Translations under genes and position numbers: made by a program | Notes under the pieces: model-generated | What the model saw: the letters and a program-made list of their open reading frames with translations, nothing else | Databases searched by the model: none | What the model was told of the DNA's origin: nothing | Shown: in pieces, positions 38,485 to 50,360 of the stretch | Position numbering within the stretch: position 1 is the stretch's first letter | Layout: every line of letters begins with the position of its first letter | NCBI GenBank assembly: GCA_022036555.1 | Contig: CM039139.1 | Span: 19,119,376-19,183,375 of the forward strand | Length of the DNA stretch: 64,000 bases | Source of the DNA: Microstegium vimineum | Lineage: Eukaryota; Streptophyta; Magnoliopsida; Poales; Poaceae | Direction of reading: 5' to 3'

Positions 38485-40521
38485 GTGTTAGTGATGGCTC
38501 AAATATCATTCAATCATATGGGGAGCAAACCGCCAATGTTTGATGGCACCTCATTTGATTATTGGAAGAGGAAGATGAAGATGCATCTAGGCTCAATACA
38601 TGAGAAGGTGTGGAGTGTGACCGAACATGACTTTGTCATTCTTGATGAAGTCGCTCCCACACCTAAAGAGCAAGAGAACCGACAATGCAACACCATGGCA
38701 CTCAATGTCATCTACAATGACATTGACTCCAAGGTGTTTGAACAAATCAAAGATCTAGAGAAAGCGAGTGAAGTGTGGAAGATATTAGAAGATACATATG
38801 AGGGCACTTCAACGGTAAAGAATGCCAAGCTATACATGCTCAAGGACAAGCTATCTCACTTCAAGATGAAGGATGATGAGTCCATCTCGGAAATGTTCCA
38901 TAGGCTCCAAGTGATCATCAATGATATCAAGAGCTTGGGTGAGAAGGTCAAAGATGAAGACTTCTCAAACCGCTTTCTTGGTTGTTTACCCAAGAAATAC
39001 AAAACCTTGAGGTAAATAATTAGGAGAGATGGTTTGGACAAGATCACTCCCAATGAAGTACTTGGTGAGATCATGACCGAAGAGCAATACAATGAGGAAA
39101 GTGAAGAAGAAGAGGTCAAGGAAGAAAACAAAGAAAAGAAGAGGTTAGCATTCAAGGCTTCTTCATCCAAGAGCAAGGGCAAAGCAAAGAAGCAAGAGTC
39201 AAGTGATGATGAAGAAGCTAGTGATGATGATGATGAGATGATGGCCCTCTTTGTGCGCAAGCTTGGCAAGTTCATGAAGAATAAGGACTATGGTGCTAGA
39301 AAGAGAAGAGATAACTTCAAGAGCAAAGAATATGAGAAGAGATGCTACAAGTGCAAGCAAACCGGTCACATGATTGCGGATTGTCACAATCATAGTGATG
39401 ATGATGAGAAGAAGAACACGCATGACAAGAAGGAGAAGAAGATATCCTTCACCAAGAAGAAGAAGGGTGAATCCTATGTGGTGACTTGGGATGATAGTGA
39501 TTCTTCCGATGATGACTCTAGTGATGATGAGAGGAAGAAGGCCAAGAAGAAGGCCTTGGCAAGCATTGCTATCAACAACAAGCCATCCATCTTCGACACT
39601 CCATCATGCTTCATGGCTAAGCCAACTAAGGTACAATCTCATGATGATAGTGATAGTGATGATGATAGTAGTGATGATGAGGAGGAATACTCCAAGGAGA
39701 AACTAGTTGAGATGATGAAGCAAACTTATGAGTGCTTTGAGAAAAAGAGAAAGGAGTGCAAAGAATTGAACAAGAAGCTTAAGGCTCTTGAACAATCCTT
39801 TGATGAGCTCAATGGCTCTCATGAGAGGCTAATGGAAGCTCATGAGAAGCTTGAGAGGACTCACTACAAGCTTGAAAAGGCTCACTCCTCTCTCCTTGAT
39901 CAAAGCAAGGATAAGGTTGTCGCATCATACAATGTTAGAGTAACTTGTGATATTCTAGATGAATCATTTTTCACTTCTATCATTGTTGCACCAACCGAAA
40001 CACAATATAGCACCTCCACTTGCACATCTACTAGTGATAGCTCAAAGTATGATGCTACGCTAGTGATTGAAAATGAAAAATTGAAAAATGATGTTAATGA
40101 ACTCACGCATGCTTTGGGTAAGGCATATGGTGGAGATGCCCGCTTGCTAAAGTGCTTGGGTAGCCAAAGATTCTCTCATTACAAAGAGGGTTTGGGCTAT
40201 ACCCCCAAGAAAGGCAAGTCGGCCTTTGTAACTCCTAAGCCTAGCTTTGTGAGGAGCAATGGTCGATTTTGCACAAAATGCAAGCAAGTGGGGCATGTAG
40301 ACCAATATTTCAAACTTAACATGAGCCAAACCAAGTTTGCTAAAGCTACCTCTATGCATTTTGATTCATGTTATATGCTTACCAAAAGTGCTAAAGGTAT
40401 CATGGCTAAGTATGTTGGCACATCCATAGTTGGCCCAAAGAAGAAGGCTATTTGGGTACCAAAATCCTTGGTCACTAACTTTGGAGGACCCAAACAAGTA
40501 TGGGTACCTAAAAGAAACTAA
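38485..40521 (+). pseudogene. gag: Copia gag, interrupted by one stop codon
   Basis: The frame opens MAQISFNHMGSKPPMFDGTS and runs in one frame to 40521, with a TAA at 39013-39015. The first half is the UBN2/gag polyprotein domain (FDYWKRKMKMHL, then MLKDKLSHFKMKDDESISEM). The second half has acidic Ser/Asp repeats, a coiled-coil-like region (about 39720-39900) and a CCHC zinc knuckle (CYKCKQTGHMIADC at about 39343). A second knuckle-like segment (CTKCKQVGHVDQYF) has lost its last Cys. The frame ends in VWVPKR repeats, as usual before protease in this lineage. Confidence 0.88.
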
Positions 40522-42316
40522 TTTGTTTTGTAGGTCAATTACAAAGCCAGAGGAAGGCATTGGGTGCTTGATAGTGGGTGCACTCAACACATGACCAGGG
40601 ATTCTAGAATGTTCAAATCAATCAACTCCAACACCAATGATGGCATTGATAGTATTACATTTGGTGATAATGGCAAAGGCAAGGTCAAGGGTCTTGGTAA
40701 GATTGCAATATCCAATGACTTGAGCATATCCAATGTTTTGCTAGTTGAGATCTTGAACTTCAATTTGCTATCGGTAGCTCAATTATGTGATCTTGGATTC
40801 AAATGTATATTTGGAATAGATGGTGTAGAAATCATTAGTGTAGATGGTTCAAACTTGATATTCAAAGGCTTTAGATATAAGAACCTCTACCTAGTGGATT
40901 TCAATGCTAGTGAAGCTCAATTGTCAACTTGCTTGCTCACTAAATCAAGTATGAGTTGGTTATGGAATAGAAGGCTTGGTCATGTTGGGATGAAGCAATT
41001 GAATAGATTGATCAAACATGACTTAGTAAGAGGCTTGAAAGACGTTGTATTTGAGAAGGACAAACTTTGTAGCTCTTGTCAAGCCGGCAAACAAGTTGGT
41101 AACACCCATCCAAAGAAGGGCATGATGAGCACTAGTAGAGCATTTGAGTTGTTGCACATGGATCTCTTTGGACCAACAACTTACACAAGTATTGGAGGCA
41201 ACAAGTATGGTTTTGTCATAGTGGATGATCTTACAAGATACACTTGGATATTCTTTCTCAATGACAAGAGTGATACATTTGCAACCTTCAAATCTTTTGT
41301 CAAGAGATGTCACAATGAGTTTGAAACAACCATCAAGAAAGTGAATTCAAGAATACAAGAGTTGAAGATTTATGTGATGAGCTTGGAATCAAGCATCAAC
41401 TCTCGGCCAAGTACACTCCACAATCAAATGACCTTGTTGAGAGGAAGAATAGAACATTGATTGATATGGCAAGATCTATGCTTAGTGAGTACAATGTGAG
41501 TTAATCCTTTTGGGCCGAAGCTATCAACACCGCTTGCTACTCTAGAAATCGGTTGTATTGTCATCCATTGATGGAGAAGACTCCATATGAGCTTTTAAAT
41601 AGAAGAAAGTCCAACATTGCATACTTTAGAGTCTTTGGGTGCAAATGCTACATCTTGAAGAAAGGCACAAGACTTGGAAAGTTTGACAAGAAGTGTGATG
41701 AAGGGTTCCTACTTGGTTACTCAACGACAAGCAAAGCCTATAGAGTGTGGAATTCGGCTAGTGGTATACTTGAGGAAGTTCATGATGTTGAGTTTGATGA
41801 AACCAATGGTTCTCAAGTTGAAAATGAGAACCTAGAAGATGTGAGTGGTCCTCAATTGGCAAATGCTATGAAGAGCATGGATATTGGTGATATTAGGCCA
41901 AGACAAATGATTGATATTGAAGATGATAAAGATCAAGTGCTCAACTCACCTATCAAGCAAGCTAGTAGCTCTCAAGCACAAGATCAACAAGTTGCTAGTT
42001 CATCTCAACCAAGCTCAAGCAATCAAGTCCCTATCCTCCAACCGACCAACATTGCAAGAGATCACCCCATTGATCAAATAGTTGGTGACATTACAAGTGG
42101 TGTTCAAACAAGATCAAGATTGGCATCCTTTTGTGAGCACTACTCCTTTGTATCATCCATAGAGCCAACAAAGATTGATGAAGCCCTACAAGATGTTGAT
42201 TGGGTTAATGCTATGTATGAAGAGCTCAACAATTTCACTAGGAACCAAGTTTGGGAACTAGTTGAAAGACCCAAGAACTATAATGTGATTGGCACAAGAT
42301 GGGTATTTAGAAACAT
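40522..42316 (+). pseudogene. pol: Copia pol part 1: protease and integrase, broken
   Basis: Protease begins at about 40558 (HWVLDSGCTQHMTRD, with the DSG active-site motif). GAG-pre-integrase (about 40950-41100) and integrase (HMDLFGP, then GNKYGFVIVDDLTRYTWIFFL) follow. A frameshift lies near 41347, and a TAA at 41502-41504 precedes the last integrase motif (FWAEAINTACY). TAA at 40519-40521 and TAG at 40531-40533 separate it from gag in the same frame. The frame then runs into the start of reverse transcriptase (NQVWELVERPKNYNVIGTRW), where the nested LTR interrupts it. Confidence 0.88.
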
Positions 42317-45300
42317 TGTAACACCCTGGGTGTTAATAACTTAATTAAAATTTGATCATGTCATCATATGCATTAATCATCTTTCATTTGTTTGAAAACC
42401 TGGATATGCATTGAACTAAAATGAGTTTACATGCTTATGTTTGATCAATTGTTTGAATGCAGGTCATCTTTTCAAATTCTTAAATTAAAATTTGGAATCC
42501 AAACCCTTTTCCCAGAGGGGGTGGATTAAACCCTAAACATGATTTTCAAAATCTATAAAGTTTTTGCTTATGGTTGTTTAAGCAAAGTTGTAGATCTTGA
42601 AATTTTGAGCATCTTTCGTGTTCAAAGTTTTTCTTGAAAACCCCTGGAAGCTTGAGCTTTTTGCAAAATAGCCACAGGGTCAGTTCTGTCCTTTCATCGA
42701 GCAGTTGTATGGCGGGGTCGATCTCGACGCCCACCCCTGTCTGACACAACCGTGCGACACTTGTCCAAGGACGCACGTCTTGTCGAGTGTACGTGGCGAA
42801 ATCACGGAACCCGTTGCCGTCTTTAAAAGCGGGGCACCATCCTCTCTGTTTCCCTTTCCACGCCACTGCTCTTCTCTAACCTGCTCTGCTTTGTTCCGCC
42901 GAGCGCTCCACCTCCATTGACGAACTCGTCTGAGCTCGTTAGTCACTTCCAACCACTCAATCCTTCGCCATTGTCTTCGCCTGGACCTTGTGCATCCTCG
43001 GGGTGAGTTAGTTGAAGCCTTCGAGCCTGCATTCGTTCAGCGCGGATCCGTCTTCCTCAGCTCCGACGCGACCGCCGCCGCTCTGGTCCGTCTTCGACCA
43101 GGCTACGCAGGAGCCGCATTGCCTTTGTATCTTGTGTTTCTTGCTCCTGGTTCATCTCTGAATCTTGTCTGTTTCTCCGTTTTGCAAATGGTGGACCATA
43201 GCTCCGGGAAAATCTCCGTTGCCGCGCAGTTCTTCCTCTCCGTCGGCACATTCTCCATCGACGGTCGTCTCTGCTTCATCTTCGGCCACGCTTGCTAACG
43301 CTCCGTGACCAGGGTGAGCTCCTCGACCTCTTCGCTCTACTCGTTTGTCCTTGTATCGAGCCTTAGAGCTCTGTCCTCGAGCGCCGCCGCTGTTCTTGTT
43401 CGGCGCGACGATGTGTTCGTCATCTAGCCGTTGTTGTGGCTCTTTTCGAGATCCAAGTCGTGCGCTAGCTTCGCCTAGCTGTCCTGAGTCTGTTTCGAGG
43501 GGTAGTTGCCCTCGAGCGCGTGCGTGTTTTCTTCAGCGCACGTCGCGCAGTTTCCCGCCGACCGCCAGTGTCGTCGACGAGGGTGTTGCTTTTAGTTCTG
43601 AGTTAGTTTCGTGCGCGCTTTGCGTTGTTTGGGGGCCGCTTAGCTTGCTGGAGTTGTTGGTTGTATCGGTCGAGGGTCGATCAAAGCCTAGCGTCTCTGC
43701 TCGAGGCCTAGCTCCTTCGATCGAGGCCGGTGTCCGTCGGCATGTGTGCGGTTGAGCTCGGTTCACCGCCATTGTCGTCGAACGAGGTCAGCTGTGTAGG
43801 TTTTAGCCTCGTTTCTGTGGGCGTCTGGCTCGCGGTTGTCCTCTGAGTCGTGATCGAGGCCTAGTTTCATCGATCGAGGCCTAGCCTCTCTGATCGAGGG
43901 TCGATCAAGGTCTTTCTTCATCGATCGAGGCCTCGTTTCTTTCGATCGAGGTCTCTCTTCAGCGATCGAGGTCTAGTTCTTCGATCGAGATCTATGCTCG
44001 ATGGTGCGCGATCGGTCGAGCCCCATCCGATCGTTAGCACCCTCGCTGAGGTGTCTCTGAGGGTTTGTTTGGGTCGTGGCGTACCTCGTTGGGTTCGGCT
44101 CGGCAAGCCGAGGCAAGTTCGAGGGGTAGCCGTTCGGTTTGGTCACCGACGGCGACTCGCCGGCGTGTTTGTGGTCTTCGGCGCCACCGCTCGAGCCTCT
44201 GTGCCGCTAATGGTCGGGTCTTAGCCATCAGTGGGTTTTGTACAGGGTTTTTCCTGTTTCCTGTTCAGTTCAGTATGTTTCCAATCCTATAAAGATGTCC
44301 AAGTTAGTTATAAAATGTTTAGAAACCCTAATGACTTTAGGTTTTGAGTGATTTTGGATTATTTGATACAAATGGTCATTGTCCAGTGACAAACACAAGT
44401 TGGACATGCTCGAGGTAATGTTGTTTGCTCAGTTCGTTTGGATGTAAGTATTAACTTAGATAATCAAGATAAATAGGGTTTAATTAATTTGCTTTTTAAC
44501 CTAGTGTTGCTTTCCTTCATGAAGGGAAGTGGTACTCAAGGTACAATCTGTTCTAATCTTCTCTTAAGAGCATGATTGTTTGTGTTGAGCATCATGTTTT
44601 CTATTCAAGCATCATCTAAGACATGTCATTATATCGTGTAGATTGTTCGTTGGTTGGGTTGGATACCTCCAGTGAAGAGGTTTTCTCTCTTGAATCTGAG
44701 CCCGAGTTCGTTTATCCCTCCAACCAAGGCAAGCCCCGGTGCATTCAAACACTTCCTTGTATTTAAAATGATTGCTTTAAATACACTTATGTTTATACTA
44801 TTGCATTAAAGTATTCAATTAAATTCCTACTTGATGCATAGCCTTACCTTGAATTATTATTCCTGTACCTTGATACCGTTTTAAAAATACGATTGTTGCT
44901 TTATGCTGCTTAGCAATGCTTAGACCGATAGAGTTAGATGATTTCCTATCATCTGCGAGAATAGGTGATAACATGGTTGCTTCGGCAATGGTTCTGTTTT
45001 TTTGAGAAGAATAGCGGATTGCTGCGGCAAATGGCTATGTCTTCTTGTTGGAAGTAATAAATTGAGACCGGGCGGACACGGTGTTTGGGAGCCACCAGAT
45101 GTGGATATCTGGTGAGCGGGTTCTTTCCGCCTGTGTCGATTAGGAACCGTCCGTTGATGCATGACTAGGGTTGTGACTTTGGAGTACTTATCACATACTC
45201 CGGGAAGCTGGACTCTGGCTATTCTCGCTTGAAGAACGGTTAACCCGCACTGGTAGTGGAGAGATGGCGAGAGTAGTGTGTACCCTCCAAGTTAGCGAAC

Positions 45301-46172
45301 TGGATGGAGGTGTACTGTGCTCTCGGGTGGCGGAACCCTGGTCTTGGCGAGAGGATCCAGGGAAAGGTAGTCATATGCGTGCTTTAAGCGGCTGTATATG
45401 TCGTGTGATAGGGAAGCCCCAGCTGGGATAAACCGGTTCGAATCGTCGTGTTCCTCGGATATGGAAACATGACCCTGTTTTCTTCTTCGTAGTAATACAC
45501 TTAAACTGGATACTTGTTGGATCCCTTTGTGGATGGTTATTACCTTGTTATCGATCATACATCTAGGTCGATACTTGAGTAATCTTATGGATAACATAAA
45601 TGATTTCAATTCTTTTTATAAATGCTCATTTATGCAAAATACTTGATTCTTGTAAACCACACCTTGAATCCTGACTTGCATACTGTTTTGTCCACCAAAT
45701 ACTTTTCTTTGTCGGATAAGTCTTGTGGAGTACTCCCGTACTCAGGGTTTGTTAACCCCTGTTGCAGATGAGGATCACAACCCGGTTTGTGTGGCTTCTT
45801 GCTGCATGACCGTGGTCAGTGTAGATGAAGATGAAGAATAAACTGTCCTTGCTTGACTCTTGGGCAAGAGTACCTCGGTTGTTCGTTCTTTCTCTATCAG
45901 CAACTTGATGTAATCTTATCGTATGACACTAAGTTATGTTTCGAAACTTATGGTTTGTAATATGACTTCAAATTTCCGCTACTTTGATGTAATATAAAAA
46001 AATTCCGTATTACTTCTGTCATGATTGTGATAAGGTGATCCTGTTCAGAAAGAGGTGCATGACCCGCTGCAAAGTGGCGACACCTGATGGGCTAATTAAG
46101 ATTTGGATCATCTGTTGGGATTAAGTTGGTTAATCCTAACAAGTGGGCCCTATCTTAAGAGGTTCTGTCACA
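42317..46172 (+). mobile_element. Nested long solo LTR (probable gypsy type) inside copia pol
   Basis: The copia reading is cut after VFRN and resumes at KQDQDG about 3.86 kb later. The intervening DNA starts TGTAACACCC and ends CTGTCACA, that is TGT...ACA as expected of an LTR. It holds no gag or pol motif, no primer-binding site and no second copy of its own ends. It therefore looks like a solo LTR. The middle (about 42700-44230) is GC-rich and contains tandem TCGATCGAGG-type repeats. A clean target duplication is not visible (AACAT left, AAGCA right), so the exact ends are uncertain by a few bases. Open frames in it resemble no protein. Confidence 0.75.
43849..43998. repeat. Degenerate tandem repeat TCGATCGAGGCCTAGTTTC in the nested LTR
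   Basis: The motif GATCGAGG recurs about every 23-26 bases, each followed by CCTAG or TCT and a pyrimidine-rich spacer. Looser copies extend left to about 43670. Confidence 0.75.
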
Positions 46173-47554
46173 AAGCAAGACCAAGATGGTATAGTTGTGA
46201 GGAACAAAGCAAGATTGGTAGCTCAAGGATACACTCAAGTTGAGGGTCTTGACTTTGGAGAAACTTATGCACCTATTGCAAGATTAGAGGCAATTAGAAT
46301 TCTATTGGCCTATGCATGTGCACACAACATCAAGCTATACCAAATGGATGTGAAGAGTACTTTATTGAATGGATACATCAATGAGCTAGTATATGTTGAG
46401 CAACCTCCCGGATTTGAAGATGACAAGAAGCCCAACCATGTGTACAAGTTGAGGAAAGCTTTATATGGCTTGAAGCAATCACCTAGAGCATGGTATGAAA
46501 GATTGAGGGATTTCCTTCTATCTAAAGGGTTAATTATGGGGAAGGTTGATACTACTCTCTTCACCAAAAAGCTTGGCAAAGATCTATTTGTGCTCCAAAT
46601 ATATGTGGATGACATCATATTCGGTTCAACCAATCAAGATTTTTGTGAAGAATTTGGCAAGATGATGGGAAATGAGTTTGAAATGTCAATGATTGGTGAA
46701 CTTATCTACTTCCTTGGTCTTCAAATCAAGCAATTGAAGAATGACACCTTTGTGAGTCAAGGCAAGTACATCAAGGATATGATGAAGAAGTTTGGCTTAG
46801 AGGATTCAAAGGTCATTAGCACCCCAATGGGCACTAATGGACACTTGGATAGTGATGCTAGTGGCAATATGGTGGATCAAAAGTTGTATCGGTCTATGAT
46901 TGGAAGCCTACTCTATGTGACCGCTTCTAGGCCGGATGTGATGTTTAGTGTATGCATGTGTGCAAGATTCCAAGCCTCTCCAAGAGAAAGTAACTTGAAG
47001 GCTACAAAGAGAATATTGAGGTACTTGAAGCATACACAAGATGTTGGATTGTGGTATCCCAAGGGTCTAACTTTGAGCTAATTGGATATTCGGACTCCGA
47101 CTATGCGGGATGCAAGATTGATAGAAAGAGCACATCGGGCACATGTCAAATGCTAGGCATGTCACTTGTATCTTGGTCATCAAAGAAGCAAAATAGTGTT
47201 GCACTCTCTACCGTCGAAGTCGAATACATAAGTGCGGGTAGTTGTTGTGCTCAATTGCTTTGGATGAAAGCCACTTTGAATGACTACGGGATCAATTTCA
47301 AGCAAGTGTCATTGTTATGTGATAATGAAAGTGCGGTGAAGCTAACCAACAATCCGGTTCAACATTCAAGAACCAAGCACATTGATGTGAGGCACCACTT
47401 CATAAGAGACCATCAACTCAAGGGTGATATCAAAATCACAAGTGTTGGCACCGATGATCAACTTACCGACATATTCACCAAGCCATTAGATGAGAAGAGG
47501 TTTTGCAAGCTAAGGAATGAATTGAACATTCTTGACTTCTCAAATATGTGTTGA
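46173..47554 (+). pseudogene. pol: Copia pol part 2: reverse transcriptase and RNase H, frameshifted
   Basis: Reverse transcriptase continues with NKARLVAQGYTQVEGLDF, then YQMDVKSTLLNG, then LYGLKQSPRAWY. The polymerase motif YVDDIIFGSTN (about 46599-46634) is intact. RNase H follows: SDSDYAGCKIDRKSTSG and the end segment HIDVRHHFIRDHQ. A one-base frameshift near 47066 separates reverse transcriptase from RNase H. The end at 47554 (NILDFSNMC) is the normal copia pol terminus. Confidence 0.9.
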
Positions 47555-48495
47555 TGCACCCCCCCATATATATGACATGCCTCTCCTTCGAGCTATGCAA
47601 GGTAAAAGTTGTTTGACATGTCATTCATCCTTATTAGGAATTGTTAGTGTATCTAGACATAATTTCATTAGGCTCATTTATGAAAAATCAAATGATTTGT
47701 TGCTTATATGGTACCACTATTGTTTCTATGCTTGATTTGATCTAGTGGTAGCATATGACATATTTGTGGGCTTGCAATCTTAGAGTTTGATCTAGATCAT
47801 GAACTTCAAATGTTTAGCTCAACATGGGCAAGATAACCATTCTAGGATGTGTGACCAAGCTTGTCCATGGTTTAAACCGAGTTAAATAGCTTGGGGCAAG
47901 TAATCTAGATTGAACCACAACTAATACTTCTCTCCAATAATCAAACCTTTGAGCACATCTTTTATGATAATAGAAGACAAAGGGGGATAAGTAAGTAGTA
48001 AAAAAAAATATTTGAAAATTTTGAAAATGAAAGCACACAAGTAGGGGGAGCAAGCCTATGAATAAAATTGTTGCATATCTTTGTGCATTCATAAGTGCTT
48101 GCTTGCATATGTACTTATATTCATGATATGCTTGTGTGGTGAATGCTAGAACCTAATTTGATATGGTGATTGAAGAACTAGCATGCTTAGGTTGTTACAT
48201 CTTTAAATGGTATTTAGTTTTCTCAAAGTATTTTCAAGTTGCTTTTCAAGTGGTTTCTAGGCATTCATGGTGCTAAGGATTGGTTTATATTGCACTCTGA
48301 TTGGTATCACGCTTCAAAGGTCCATCCCACACACCTTAACATCATTTGGTAGCATTTACTCTCCCACAATTCTCATTCATGCATATGTGATCAAATTGAA
48401 CCAAATTCATATATCACATATGTAGGGGAGCTAATACTACCAAAGTGAATTTTCATCATATATATTCATTTGTGAAAAGGTTGTCATCAATTACC
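47555..48495 (+). other. Non-coding segment between copia pol and the right LTR
   Basis: About 940 bases without a coherent frame. SIRE-lineage elements often carry an extra, sometimes envelope-like ORF here; no such ORF can be recognised in this copy. Several GGGGGA purine stretches occur (for example near 48051 and 48500). Confidence 0.6.
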
Positions 48496-48509
48496 AAAAA
48501 GGGGGAGAT
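48496..48509 (+). other. Polypurine tract of the copia element
   Basis: AAAAAGGGGGAGAT lies immediately before the right LTR start TGAAAG. This is the usual position of the plus-strand priming site. Confidence 0.85.
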
Positions 48510-50360
48510 TGAAAGCCCATGTTTGGTTTTGAGTAATTGATGAAACCTATGGACTAACCCTTTAACTAAGTGTATGATCAAGATAGGGTGGTTCACCTTA
48601 AGACATGGAGCTAGATGAAGGATCATGATGGATCAAGTGCTCCATGACTAAGGAAAAGAAGAAAGAGAAAAACAAAATGGACCCAAGGCAAAGGTATATC
48701 CATAGGGCCATTTTTGGTTTAGTGATCAAGACACTATAGAGAGTGTGATCACATTTAGGATAGATAACCGTACTATCAAGAAGGGAAAACTCGTTTCGAT
48801 TACGGTTATCATCTGCCACTAGGTTTGCATTGCATCCATATAAAATGAACCTAAGTGACACAAAGAACTAAAGTAAAATCCATAAAAATATATTGTAAAG
48901 GCTAACACAGGTGAACAAAGGTATGGATCACAAGGTGTTAGCACATGGAAGCTTGGAGAAGAAGCAGAGGCTCGATTTGGCACTCAAACAGGCTCCGGAC
49001 GGAGGGTCCGGACGCAGGCAAGAGGTAATCCGGACCAATGGGCATGCGTCCGGTTGCATACCTAGCCTCGGCCTCTCTGGACAAGAGGTCCGGACGCTAA
49101 AGAGAGTCCGGACGCTGACTCCGGTCATGCGTCCGGAGCTCAGCGCTCTCTGTACTCCTCTCTGGTGGATTTATCCGGACGCAAGGCATGGTCCGGACCG
49201 AGGACACCGGACGCGTGTCCGGACTCAGGGGGCTCTCTGGACCCTCTCTGCCTAGGGTCTGGACGCAGAAGAAGGCGAGTCCGGACGCTACTGTTGTATG
49301 CGTCCGGAGGTGGCACGTCAGCAGCAGACAGGGCGCCAACGACAGGATTTGAAATGGAGGAAGGTTCAGACGCAAGCGCGTTTGTCCGGACCCCCCATGC
49401 AAAGTGCGTCCGGAGGTCTGCATAAAGTGGAAATGAGGAGCAAAACGGCTAGCTCGATGGTGATTGCTATTTAAGTGGTTTGGCCGACTCCTAGGGCTCA
49501 CTCTTGCACCTCTCATTCATTTGATACACTTGTGCTTGCTTGAGATAGCCCCCAACTCATCTCTCTTTGCTTCAATTGCATTCTTGTGAGAGTTTGAATG
49601 ATCCAAGTGCTTTGATCATTGCATTGCATCTTAGTGGCACTTAGTCATCGTCATCGCCGCGTGGTTTCTTGTTATTTTTGGTGTTTGCCAACACCTAGAT
49701 GGCTTGGCGATTGAGGAGAAGCTTCGGCACGAGTTGGTGATTGTTCGTGGCCGGCTTCATCATTGTGAGAGGGCTTGTACCCACCTCGGCGGAGCACCTC
49801 TAGTGGATTGCTCGTGTCTTTGAGTTACTCTCATTTGGGTGGTTTCTTGTGGCGCCCGAGTTAGTGGGCTTGGCTTGTGAATTGCCAATTAGCCACCGAA
49901 ACACCATTTGAGTAGTCGACACAACGGGGACTAACTTGGTGGCAACCAAGTGAACCTCGGGAAAAAAAATCGATTGTCATCTTGTCTCCCGGCTATTCAT
50001 TTGTATTCATTGTGATTGGTTCTCTACATTGACATCCATACATCACAAGGCATCGGTATAACAATCACCTCCTCTCTTGTATTTACCTTGTTCATATCTT
50101 GCTTAGTTAGCTCTTTTGTTATCTTGTTAGCTTTGCTAGTTAGTTGTTCTTGCTAGCTCAAGTTAAGTGCCTTAGGTTCTTGCTATTGATTGTTAGGCAC
50201 TTAGCTAACTAGAATTGCATTGGATAAGTGGTTTTGCACCCCAAGTAAATCTAGAGCAAAAAAGCTTCACCTGAGTGTTATCTAACCTTTTGCTCTAGTG
50301 TTTTGTAGAATTTATATTAGGCTATTCACCCCCCCCCTCCTAGCTATCTAGGACCTTTCA
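48510..50360 (+). repeat. Right LTR of the copia element
   Basis: 1851 bases, about two percent different from the left LTR by eye, mostly transitions at CpG or CCGG positions. It keeps the TCCGGA cluster at 48992-49412. Confidence 0.95.

Larger units (their letters stand above)
36586..50360 (+). mobile_element. Ty1-copia LTR retrotransposon, SIRE/Maximus type, with nested insertion
   Basis: Two LTRs (36586-38433 and 48510-50360) begin TGAAAG and end TTTCA. They are flanked by GCATG and GCGTG, a 5-bp target duplication with one mismatch. A tRNA-Met-type primer-binding site follows the left LTR and a purine tract precedes the right one. Between them, gag, protease, integrase, reverse transcriptase and RNase H occur in that order, which is the copia order. 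Long LTRs, a long gag with acidic Ser/Asp-rich stretches, and about 950 bases between pol and the right LTR fit the SIRE/Maximus lineage. Every long frame is broken, so it is not autonomous. LTR divergence is about two percent by eye. Confidence 0.95.

Noticed and set aside
43849..43998. Regular GATCGAGG spacing considered as a structured array with unique spacers
   Set aside because: Spacers are pyrimidine-rich variants of one another, so this is a degenerate minisatellite in an LTR.
42546..45609. Multiple frames inside the nested LTR
   Set aside because: No homology to any family is evident and they fall within TGT...ACA repeat DNA.
47555..48495. Possible envelope-like ORF between pol and the right LTR
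   Set aside because: No frame of useful length or recognisable feature exists in this interval.
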